From positions 1 to 5,720 of the forward strand of contig CAYOQG010000325.1 of the NCBI GenBank assembly GCA_964405925.1: a DNA stretch of 5,720 nt, written 5' to 3'. The position numbers were made by a program, and so were the translations under genes. The notes under the pieces were generated by a model. That model was given only the letters and a program-made list of their open reading frames with translations, did no database searches and was not told where the DNA came from. This document shows positions 1-5,590 of the stretch, one piece after another (the stretch's first letter is position 1; the number at the start of each line of letters is the position of its first letter). This DNA comes from GCA-020344555 sp964405925 (lineage in GTDB: Bacteria > Planctomycetota > Phycisphaerae > UBA1845).

Positions 1-1054
1 GAATGTCCGGCAGGTCCAGAATCGGCGCGAAGGTAATGGCACGCGGACCGGGCGATCCGATTCCCATGGTGAGCCGGTCCGACGCCACGATGTACGTCGA
101 GGCAACGTGCCGCAGCGTTCCGTCTGCTTCAGCGTCGGCCAGCGCAGCCTGCGCCAGGTACTCGGTCTCACGGATCGGATCGTAGGCTGGCGGCCTGCCC
201 ATGTTCACCACCCAGAAGCTCGTCTGAGTCTGTTTCAGCAGCTCACCGATCGAGCCGAAGGGAGGGGTCGCGGCAGGGTAGGCCGGTGAGTAGGTCCAGG
301 CGACCCCGCCATCCATGATGGTCTTGCCCAAACCCAACGCCAAGTCGACGACACCCTGCTCCGGTCGGGCATGTCCTGTGGGGTAGAAATTATAGGATCG
401 AGCCACACCGGCCAGCGTTGGATAGAAGCGGTCGCCGTACCGCCTGCCCACGACCTCCTGAAGGATCACAGCCATCTTCTCATCTTCGACGCTTCGACCG
501 ATGGCCCTCATATAGTCCTTCGCCCCTTTGAAGAACGTCGACGCATAGACGAACTTGATCGCTTCCACCAGCTTGCGAAATCGCGCGTTCGCGTCGAGCT
601 GGTTGTTGGGAGTCATCTTGGTGGCATACACGCCGGCAAAGGGATGGCGGAGTGCGTCCTCGAGCAGGCTCGAGGAGCGAATAGCCAATGGGGTGTGCAC
701 TTTTTCGATCAACCCTCGGAGGTCGCCAACGATCTCCACTGGCAATTCCGCAGCCTGGAAGGCGTGGGCAAGGCGATCATCCGGAAGGTCGGAAAAGGCC
801 CGTTCGTAAAGATCATTGCGATGCATGAACCGGTCGAACTGGTCCGTGGCGATGACCGTTAGGCGCGGAACACACACCTCAATGCCTGGGAAGGTGTCAG
901 CGGGGAAGTCTCGCTCCAGGATTCTCTTGATAAAGGCAAGACCTTGAGCCTTTCCGCCCAGGGCCCCGGAACCGATCAGCATAAACGCCTGGTCGGAATC
1001 GAAAAACGCTCGGTCAAAATGGCGAAACGGGTTGTCTGAAGACGGCTCGTCCAT
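1..1054 (-). CDS. PEP/pyruvate-binding domain protein (PPDK_N-like), N-terminal 351 residues, C-terminus outside window
   Basis: Reading the minus strand from the ATG at 1054 gives 351 open codons up to the window edge, so the gene is cut at its 3' end. The start is well fixed: a TAA lies in frame two codons upstream. Two stretches match the ATP-grasp-like PEP/pyruvate-binding domain of pyruvate phosphate dikinase and PEP synthase: GSGALGGKAQGLAFI (about 28-42), resembling the GGKGANL nucleotide-binding segment, and LAIRSSSLLED...FAGVYAT (123-145), the counterpart of RSSATAEDL..SFAGQ. MAVILQEVVG (194-203) and LALGLGKTIMDG (238-249) fit later parts of the same domain. The family phosphorylates pyruvate or a similar acceptor through a phosphohistidine domain; that domain and the PEP-binding barrel would lie beyond the window and cannot be checked. 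It follows the dehydrogenase gene by 31 bases and is probably co-transcribed. No strong Shine-Dalgarno is seen (AGGAA is about 18 bases off). Whether it is a full synthase or a stand-alone ATP-binding protein is unknown. Confidence 0.85.
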   Translation of the reverse strand, partial: MDEPSSDNPFRHFDRAFFDSDQAFMLIGSGALGGKAQGLAFIKRILERDFPADTFPGIEVCVPRLTVIATDQFDRFMHRNDLYERAFSDLPDDRLAHAFQAAELPVEIVGDLRGLIEKVHTPLAIRSSSLLEDALRHPFAGVYATKMTPNNQLDANARFRKLVEAIKFVYASTFFKGAKDYMRAIGRSVEDEKMAVILQEVVGRRYGDRFYPTLAGVARSYNFYPTGHARPEQGVVDLALGLGKTIMDGGVAWTYSPAYPAATPPFGSIGELLKQTQTSFWVVNMGRPPAYDPIRETEYLAQAALADAEADGTLRHVASTYIVASDRLTMGIGSPGPRAITFAPILDLPDI

Positions 1055-1085
1055 CCATTACCCAGAGACGTTCCTCGTCATGTCG

Positions 1086-2372
1086 TCAAACCCATCCACG
1101 GTCTCTACAGGCCTGAGCCACCCGGGCAACTGCGATCGCGTAAGCGGCGTCACGCATGAACATCGTTCGACTCTTGGCCAGGTCACTCACCGCGATGAAT
1201 GCTGAAGTCATCAGGACGTCGAGCTTTCCGAGCACCTCGTCCTTCTCCCAGTAATAGTTCATGTTGCTTTGCACCTGCTCGAAATAGCTGCAGGTCACAC
1301 CGCCGGCGTTGGCTACGAAGTCCGGAATCACGTACAGACCGCGTTGGTGAATCGCCTTGTCCGCCTCGGGTGTCGTCGGGCCGTTGGCGCCCTCAGCGAT
1401 GATCTTCACGCGTTTGCCAATCTTGTTCACGTTGTCCGCGGTGATCTGGTTTTCTAGTGCTGCCGGAATCAGGATGTCCACGTCCTGCTCGAGCCAGGCG
1501 TCGCCCCCAACGACCTCGTAGCCCATCTTTTCAGCCTGAGTCTTGTCGATGCCGCCAAAGTGATCGGTGGCAGAGAGCAACGCGTCGGGGTCGACGCCGT
1601 CCGTTTTCCGGAATGCGTACGGCTGTCCGTCGCTCTGGTCCCAACAGGACACGCACACGGTCTTACCCCCGATCTGTTGATAGAGACGGATGGCGTGTTG
1701 TGCTACATGCCCAAAGCCCTGGACGCTCGCCGTCGTATCTTCCGGCCGGAGCCGCAGTTCCTTCAGTGCTTCGCGAATGGTGAATACGACACCGAATCCC
1801 GTTGCCTCCGTCCGTCCCAGTGAACCGCCCATGCCGACCGGCTTTCCGGTAATGAAGCCAGGATACTTCCCGCCGAAGATGGCCTCGTATTCGTCCAGCA
1901 TCCACAGCATGTGCTGCCCGCTGGTCATAACTTCGGGCTCCGGAACGTCTCGGATCGGGCCGATGTCCCTAGCCGCCTGACGGACCCATCCACGGCAGAC
2001 CTGCTCTTGCTCGCGCATGCTCAGATTGTGCGGCTCGCAAATGACCCCCCCGCTGGCTCCGCCTAGCGGGATGTCCACGACCGCGCATTTCCAGGTCATC
2101 CACATGGCCAAGGCGCGTACCGTATCGATCGTCCCCAGGGGGTGGAAGCGGACGCCACCCTTGCCGGGCCCGCGGGCATCGTTGTGCCGTACCCTGAAGC
2201 CCCGGAATACCTTCACCGTGCCGTCGTCCAGACGCACGGGAATGCTGAAGTGGTACTCACGCATCGGGGTGCGGAGCAGGTCGCGGGTCGCAGTGTCGAG
2301 CTCGAGAACGTCGGCCACCTTGTCAAACTGGGCCTGTGCTGTGTGGAATGGGTTGTACGGTTGCTTTGCCAT
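1086..2372 (-). CDS. Glu/Leu/Phe/Val dehydrogenase family protein with altered catalytic residues
   Basis: This 428-aa protein has the usual length of hexameric NAD(P)-dependent glutamate dehydrogenases, which interconvert glutamate and 2-oxoglutarate plus ammonium. The N-terminal substrate domain has KGGVRFHP (71-78) and MTWKCAVVDIP (92-102). The Rossmann domain has VQGFGHVAQHA (217-227) with the GxGxxA-type loop, ILIPAALENQIT (300-311), AEGANGPTTPEAD (326-338) and NAGGVTCSYFE (355-365). Lys71, Lys95 and Ser362 match the conserved K89, K113 and S380 of the Clostridium symbiosum enzyme. Two others are changed: the PROSITE-type GG-x-K-GG lysine (K125) is Ser107 in GGASGG, and the catalytic Asp of the usual PAPDV motif (D165) is Glu147 in PEPEV. 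The reading frame opens 29 codons further upstream, but the ATG at 2372 is preferred because AGGAG lies four bases before it and homologous sequence begins there. The downstream PEP/pyruvate-binding gene follows after 31 bases. Family membership is certain; activity and substrate are not. Confidence 0.93.
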   Translation of the reverse strand: MAKQPYNPFHTAQAQFDKVADVLELDTATRDLLRTPMREYHFSIPVRLDDGTVKVFRGFRVRHNDARGPGKGGVRFHPLGTIDTVRALAMWMTWKCAVVDIPLGGASGGVICEPHNLSMREQEQVCRGWVRQAARDIGPIRDVPEPEVMTSGQHMLWMLDEYEAIFGGKYPGFITGKPVGMGGSLGRTEATGFGVVFTIREALKELRLRPEDTTASVQGFGHVAQHAIRLYQQIGGKTVCVSCWDQSDGQPYAFRKTDGVDPDALLSATDHFGGIDKTQAEKMGYEVVGGDAWLEQDVDILIPAALENQITADNVNKIGKRVKIIAEGANGPTTPEADKAIHQRGLYVIPDFVANAGGVTCSYFEQVQSNMNYYWEKDEVLGKLDVLMTSAFIAVSDLAKSRTMFMRDAAYAIAVARVAQACRDRGWV

Positions 2373-2376
2373 CTGG

Positions 2377-2381
2377 CTCCT
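2377..2381 (-). promoter_or_regulatory. Shine-Dalgarno AGGAG deciding the dehydrogenase start
   Basis: The minus strand reads ACAGGAGCCAGATG, so AGGAG sits four bases before the ATG at 2372. The ATG at 2459, which opens the longer frame, has no comparable site, and the 29 extra residues look unrelated to the family. This site therefore supports the shorter start. Confidence 0.7.
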
Positions 2382-2920
2382 GTCCTTCTGCACAAGAAAA
2401 GGATCATTCGGGCGCGACAATCGTACCCGATGGCCCGACCACCGGAAAGGCTCCGGCACCGGGAAGGCTCCACAACCTGGTATCGAAAGTAAGGCTCACT
2501 CACGCCGACGGCCCACATCGCCACAAGGAGTATCGCGTCTACCCGGTCTTGGGGAATCGTTTCGCACTTGAGGCCGGGCTCGCCGGAATCTGACAGCCCG
2601 AGGGGAGATAGCCGGCTTGGCGCCGCCTCAACGTTGCCCACGGCCTCATGCTTGGCGGAGGCAGCACCAACGTCCGGCGCGTCGCCGTGTGATACCAGTT
2701 TCAGTATAAATGTGCCGCTACGCGCAGCTCTGAGCCGCTGGCTTAAGCCTGCGCGGTTGCACGAACGCAGTTCAGCCCCACGCACCCCAATCGGCATACT
2801 CAAACTAAAACCGGTATGATTCGGTCACAACGACCGCACTCCGAGCTTGGCGATCACCCAAGCGGAACACGAAAGAGTGCTTGCCCGTTGCCTACCTCGC
2901 TTTTCGTTGGCTGCCGGTCC
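2382..2920. other. Intergenic region without a supported gene, 5' of the dehydrogenase unit
   Basis: Open frames cross this stretch on both strands, but none gives a recognisable protein. The longest minus-strand one continues out of frame into the dehydrogenase gene and is rich in Arg and Ser in the way of a shadow frame. The region must contain the promoter of the dehydrogenase unit unless the upstream operon reads through. A TATACT hexamer on the minus strand (2708-2703) is the best -10 candidate but has no matching -35. A weak hairpin, GCTTGG/CCAAGC (2845-2863), has no T run. I see no RNA gene, riboswitch or mobile-element gene here. Confidence 0.5.
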
Positions 2921-3026
2921 GTTGAAAAATGTAGCGCCGTCCCTCGTGGACGGCGTTCAGCTCGCTTTTTTCGTCACCCACAGGGGGTGATGCTACACCG
3001 AGAAATACCCGTCAGCGTTTTTCAAC
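2921..3026. repeat. Small MITE/REP-like element with terminal inverted repeats and internal hairpins
   Basis: The ends are perfect 9-base inverted repeats, GTTGAAAAA at 2921-2929 and TTTTTCAAC at 3018-3026; the right end continues outward as AGGCTGCTA. Inside, CGCCGTCC/GGACGGCG (2935-2942 with 2948-2955) and CGTCACCC/GGGTGATG (2972-2979 with 2985-2992, one G-T pair) each form an 8-bp hairpin with a 5-base loop. TGTAG (2930-2934) pairs with CTACA (2993-2997), closing both hairpins into a three-way junction. There is no transposase. The layout suggests a non-autonomous transposon or a REP-type palindromic unit. Ends reading GTTGAAAAA are, from memory, common in environmental bacterial genomes, but I cannot name the family. 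Copy number elsewhere in the genome would decide it. Confidence 0.6.
2925..2957 (-). terminator. Candidate intrinsic terminator of the ATPase/nuclease operon
   Basis: Read on the minus strand, the 8-bp GC stem with a 5-base loop (extendable by G-T and A-T pairs to 2957/2933) is followed by CTACA and then five T residues. It lies about 65 bases past the stop codon of the last gene of the right-hand operon, where a terminator would be expected. The five bases between stem and T run make it weaker than an ideal one. On the plus strand the same stem is followed by six T only after ten bases, so the minus strand is the better reading. It is part of the repeat element. Confidence 0.4.
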
Positions 3027-3438
3027 AGGCTGCTATGGATTCGTCTTCCCACACCACCGGGATGCCTTCTTCTTCGAAAAGATCCTCGATGAGTGCGAGG
3101 CGCTTTGGATCGCTCGGCCGCTTCGGAAAGACAATCCCGGGGCAGATGCCGTCAAGCGTCGGCTGAAGCTCGATGTACTTCCAGATTTGACGGGCCTGGC
3201 GTCTAACGTTCCGCTGCACAGCCCGCGGTGTCATCTTGTCCCAATCAGAGTGCTTGACCTCGACGATAGCACGGACCTCGCTCCCGTCCTCCGAGACGAA
3301 CACATCGAGCCGCCCGGTCCCAACCCCCTCCTTCCGCTCGAACATGCGGACTTCCGCGTCGTAGCTCCAGCAGCTCGACGGCTCCTCATATGGGGAGTTG
3401 ATGATGAGCTGGTCAATTTGGAATTTGCGCTTGGCCAT
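3022..3438 (-). CDS. PD-(D/E)XK nuclease-like protein with a restriction-enzyme-type N-terminus
   Basis: This is a 138-aa cytoplasmic protein. Residues 43-62 read RLDVFV...AIVEVK, giving the D45...E60-V-K62 pattern of the PD-(D/E)XK nuclease fold, with an Arg-rich helix after it (NVRRQARQIWKYIE, 77-90) and GIVFPKRP (101-108). Metal-dependent DNA cleavage is the family's usual role; activity here is inferred. Residues 8-38, with INSPYEEP (13-20) and W24-S-Y, resemble from memory the beginning of large type III-like DEAD/DEAH restriction subunits, so the gene may join two unrelated pieces. The ATG at 3438 has GGAG nine bases upstream. It lies 37 bases after the 192-aa gene and is the last gene of the operon. 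Its stop codon falls inside the right terminal repeat of the adjacent element, so the last four or five residues are element-derived and the original C-terminus may have been lost. Confidence 0.78.
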   Translation of the reverse strand: MAKRKFQIDQLIINSPYEEPSSCWSYDAEVRMFERKEGVGTGRLDVFVSEDGSEVRAIVEVKHSDWDKMTPRAVQRNVRRQARQIWKYIELQPTLDGICPGIVFPKRPSDPKRLALIEDLFEEEGIPVVWEDESIAAC

Positions 3439-3475
3439 CCGGCCGATCTCCGCTGGCGCACGTACATTCAGATCG

Positions 3476-4054
3476 TCAAGATGACTTCGGGCCCGCTCCT
3501 GCCAGGCTTGTGACCGTCAATTCCGGGGGTACGTTCCCGTACGTCTCAGAACATACGGCCAAAACCTCGCGCGTGAGCCACCGCGCCCTCCTCTTAAGGT
3601 CCTTCGTCAGAGTGTCGAGCTGAACCTTTTTACGCTTCGAACGGATATCAGCAGGACCCAACGCGTGGGGCTCGTACCATAGGACGATCTTGACCACGCT
3701 GTGTGGGCTGACGAGGGTGGAATGGAATGTGCGCCAATCAGCAGATTCACGGTCAGTTCGAACAGCACCCACAAGTCCTGCGATCGTGTCCCGGACCTTG
3801 GAAAGGGTCTCGAACTCGATACCACTTCCTCTCGTCGTTTTCTTGAATATAATGGGATGGCCGCGTGGGTCGGTCACTTCAATGAAGAAGAACTGGCGCA
3901 AACCGTACAGGCCGACGAAATCAACAGCCTTCGTGCCGTCCAACTGTCGTTCGATTCCCCGCCGGTACCATGAATCATCTGCGTCGTACCTGATGATCCT
4001 CCAGCGTTCTCCGAACTCCAGTCGGAGATTGCCTTCTACGAAGACCCTGCTCAC
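3476..4054 (-). CDS. Uncharacterised 192-aa protein, PD-(D/E)XK-like core, partner of the AAA ATPase
   Basis: I know no name for this protein. Residues 43-66 (AVDFVGLYG...FFFIEVTDPRGH) form two beta-strand-like segments with Asp45 and Glu59-Val-Thr61. This is the spacing of a PD-(D/E)XK nuclease core, with Thr where the catalytic Lys would be. KVRDTIAGLVGA (86-97) looks like a following helix, VVKIVLWYEP (120-129) like a buried strand, and 139-162 is a strongly basic helix (SKRKKVQ...DLKRRARWLTRE). There is no signal peptide or membrane segment. The start is GTG, which overlaps the ATPase stop as GTGA and has AGGAGGG five bases upstream, so translation is probably coupled to the ATPase. That tight coupling suggests a fixed-ratio complex, with this protein as effector or DNA/RNA-binding subunit. 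A degraded or non-catalytic nuclease fold is equally possible. Confidence 0.82.
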   Translation of the reverse strand: MSRVFVEGNLRLEFGERWRIIRYDADDSWYRRGIERQLDGTKAVDFVGLYGLRQFFFIEVTDPRGHPIIFKKTTRGSGIEFETLSKVRDTIAGLVGAVRTDRESADWRTFHSTLVSPHSVVKIVLWYEPHALGPADIRSKRKKVQLDTLTKDLKRRARWLTREVLAVCSETYGNVPPELTVTSLAGAGPKSS

Positions 4055-5154
4055 TGTTGCCCTCCTCTCATGCTGCCATTGCTCTTCGAAAACGACTCGC
4101 GTTCTCGGTCGTAGTGAGCTGCGAACTCATCAAGAATCGGGTTGTTCTCAAGATCGGCCAACGTAGCGCCGGTTTCGACTTCCACCAGCCCTTGATCAGT
4201 CCGACTGCATGCGAAGAACCGGCATGGAACTCTCGGGCTGTGCCCGTATTCGACGGCAAGGCTCAACTCGTGGCTAAGCAGATAGTCGTGAGTGGCAATA
4301 AACACCTGAATGCCCTTATCAGCCAACCTTCGCAGCATGTAGGCTATTTGGGTAACCAGCTTCGGATTCAGATTGGCCTCCGGCTCGTCCCAGAACAGGA
4401 AGCCGTTCTTCATGAGGGAGCCGTTCTTTATGAGATAAGCCAAACAAGCGATTTTTCGGAGACCCTCAGCCAACAAGTGTGGCTCGAGTATTCCCTCGCT
4501 CTCCTTGGAGTACACATGGAAGCGATTCCCCTCAAGCCTGACCGTTCCTCTGAGTATTCCCTCGAGGGGCCTGATCAGTGCAGCCATTTCGCTTGCGGGT
4601 TTCCCACGAAGGGGTTTCGCGCTCAGTGCTACGCAAAGATCATAGTATGTCTCGTCAAAAGACAGCTCTCGCCCCTGGTAAGCTGCAGCGAAACCGTCGT
4701 ACATCGCGAGAACCTCGCGCGATGGAATGAAGACGCAACCCGGTAGCTTGGGGTACGTCCCGCCGTGCGCACCGCTCAAGTCAACATCTATCAAGAATCG
4801 CCCCATTGTCGTTAGGCTGAATGAGATGGTCCAGGAACCACGGCCTTCGATGGTCATTTCCACATTCGCTGTCTTTTGCCCCCGCTGGCGATTGACAAGC
4901 CGACGGATCTGATCATCATCGGGCATGAAAACTGCACAGAGCTTCTTGAGCATTCTCTCCCTCAACCCTTGAATACTGCTGTCTCGCGGACGCTCCTTCG
5001 AACCCCAAGCTTGCAGAATCGAGTACGACAGCTTCATAAGGTGCGACTTGCCAGTTGCGTTCTCCCCGATGAAGACGTTCAGACCGGGAGAGAACTCGAC
5101 CTTTGTCTCCTTAAATGCCGTGAATTCCTTGAGCCACAAACGCTTGATTCTCAT
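4051..5154 (-). CDS. AAA family ATPase, RecF/SMC-like (AAA_21/AAA_15 type)
   Basis: This 367-aa ATPase has the split ABC/SMC-type nucleotide-binding domain. The N-terminus, LWLKEFTAFKETKVEFSPG, leads into Walker A GENATGKS (30-37). VFIPSREVLAMYDGF (141-155) is the strand-loop seen in this subfamily. HLLAEGLRKIACLAYLI (226-242) is the signature-helix region, GFLFWDEPEANLNP (251-264) is Walker B with Asp256 and Glu257, and VFIATHDYLLS (284-294) carries the H-loop His289. All ATPase elements are intact. The C-terminus has no Toprim domain, unlike OLD-family nucleases, so any nuclease function must come from partners. It is soluble, with no membrane segment. Its ATG overlaps the stop of the 55-aa gene (ATGA), with GGAG eight bases upstream, and its own stop overlaps the next gene's GTG. 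Proteins of this type act as sensors or dimeric switches in DNA repair and in anti-phage systems such as Septu and PARIS; the role here is inferred from context. Confidence 0.92.
   Translation of the reverse strand: MRIKRLWLKEFTAFKETKVEFSPGLNVFIGENATGKSHLMKLSYSILQAWGSKERPRDSSIQGLRERMLKKLCAVFMPDDDQIRRLVNRQRGQKTANVEMTIEGRGSWTISFSLTTMGRFLIDVDLSGAHGGTYPKLPGCVFIPSREVLAMYDGFAAAYQGRELSFDETYYDLCVALSAKPLRGKPASEMAALIRPLEGILRGTVRLEGNRFHVYSKESEGILEPHLLAEGLRKIACLAYLIKNGSLMKNGFLFWDEPEANLNPKLVTQIAYMLRRLADKGIQVFIATHDYLLSHELSLAVEYGHSPRVPCRFFACSRTDQGLVEVETGATLADLENNPILDEFAAHYDRERESFSKSNGSMRGGQQ
4060..4066 (-). promoter_or_regulatory. Strong Shine-Dalgarno AGGAGGG for the GTG start
   Basis: AGGAGGG lies inside the last codons of the ATPase gene, five bases before the GTG at 4054. 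It supports the unusual GTG start and re-initiation at the GTGA overlap. Confidence 0.75.
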
Positions 5155-5318
5155 TTCGCAATCTCCACGATCTCCAAGCTCTCGATTCCTCGGTCGTTGA
5201 TGATCTTGACGCCCACGCGATTGTGGTGGGCGGGGTCGAAGCGCGGCGAGACCGTTCCTCTGCAGGCTTCAGTCGACTTCTTGGCGGTCTTCCTCTTCCT
5301 CGTCCCGTGTTTCGCCAT
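5151..5318 (-). CDS. Small basic protein (55 aa) leading the operon
   Basis: The minus strand encodes 55 residues from ATG 5318. The N-terminal third is strongly basic (MAKHGTRKRKTAKK, 1-14). The rest, RFDPAHHNRVGVKIINDRG followed by SLEIVEIAK, looks like a short beta-rich domain. I recognise no family. It is supported by the 4-base ATGA overlap with the ATPase start, a GGGAG ten bases before the ATG, and the protein-like composition of its second half; the competing 124-aa frame is Arg/Ser-rich low complexity. Lys/Arg-rich tails often bind nucleic acid or a large partner. Its place as first gene suggests a regulator, antitoxin-like inhibitor or trigger subunit of the ATPase. This is inference from position only. 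No in-frame alternative start is needed. Confidence 0.62.
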   Translation of the reverse strand: MAKHGTRKRKTAKKSTEACRGTVSPRFDPAHHNRVGVKIINDRGIESLEIVEIAK

Positions 5319-5452
5319 GACCTGGCTGCTCCCTGTGACCCACGTGGCTGAGGATATGTTACCGGCCGTGCGATTCCCGCCACCCGGCCACCATCAACCA
5401 TCATTGTGCCGCGGAGACGCCCTGCCGACAAGTGATCCAAGCCCCGCGGGTG
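5319..5452. other. Upstream region of the ATPase/nuclease operon
   Basis: This stretch should carry the operon promoter, but I see none that is convincing. A minus-strand TAACAT (5361-5356) could be a weak -10; no good -35 lies 16-18 bases above it. A perfect 8-base palindrome, CCACGTGG (5340-5347), sits between that hexamer and the first gene and could be a regulator site or chance. No gene is seen. Confidence 0.35.
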
Positions 5453-5518
5453 CCCCATCCATCCCGGCGCAATCTCAGCATCCACAAACGAGGATTCCTG
5501 TCGCCGGGATGGGTGGGG
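5453..5518. repeat. Long hairpin: 17-bp stem, 32-base loop
   Basis: CCCCATCCATCCCGGCG (5453-5469) pairs with CGCCGGGATGGGTGGGG (5502-5518). There are 16 Watson-Crick pairs and one T-G pair (5458/5513), and the innermost 11 bp are perfect. The loop can pair further through AATC (5471-5474) and GATT (5493-5496). No T run follows on either strand, so it is not a normal terminator. It lies 135 bases before the first gene of the operon. A REP/MITE-type palindrome is the simplest reading; a structured leader, attachment site or processing site is possible. Confidence 0.7.
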
Positions 5519-5590
5519 GACGGACGATTCGCCATTCGCCTCCCGCCCACGAGGCGTGCCACAAGCCCCGTCGATCGATTAACTCAACCC
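5519..5590. other. Spacer between hairpin and repeat tract
   Basis: There is no open frame of note, no hairpin above about 6 bp and no recognisable site. It separates the long hairpin from the pyrimidine-rich repeats. Confidence 0.4.

Noticed and set aside
371..862. Plus-strand 163-codon open frame
   Set aside because: It lies antisense to the PEP/pyruvate-binding gene, whose motifs are clear on the minus strand; the plus-strand product has no recognisable features.
2373..2459. Longer dehydrogenase start adding 29 residues
   Set aside because: The added residues do not look like the family, and a clear AGGAG precedes the internal ATG at 2372.
2703..2708. TATACT -10-like hexamer on the minus strand
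   Set aside because: No -35-like sequence lies 16-18 bases upstream, and it would give a leader of over 300 bases; too weak to annotate as a promoter.
2213..2803. Minus-strand 196-codon open frame before the dehydrogenase
   Set aside because: Its second half overlaps the dehydrogenase gene in another frame and is Ser/Arg/Thr-rich; the first half has no recognisable domain and no good ribosome site.
2815..2820. TATGAT -10-like hexamer on the plus strand
   Set aside because: There is no plus-strand gene downstream for it to serve and no supporting -35.
4057..4746. Plus-strand 229-codon open frame
   Set aside because: It is antisense to the ATPase gene, which carries Walker A, Walker B and H-loop motifs in the opposite strand.
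5111..5485. Minus-strand 124-codon open frame
   Set aside because: It overlaps the 55-aa gene and the ATPase start in another frame and is Arg/Ser/Pro-rich low complexity; the 55-aa frame has the coupled stop/start and a better composition.
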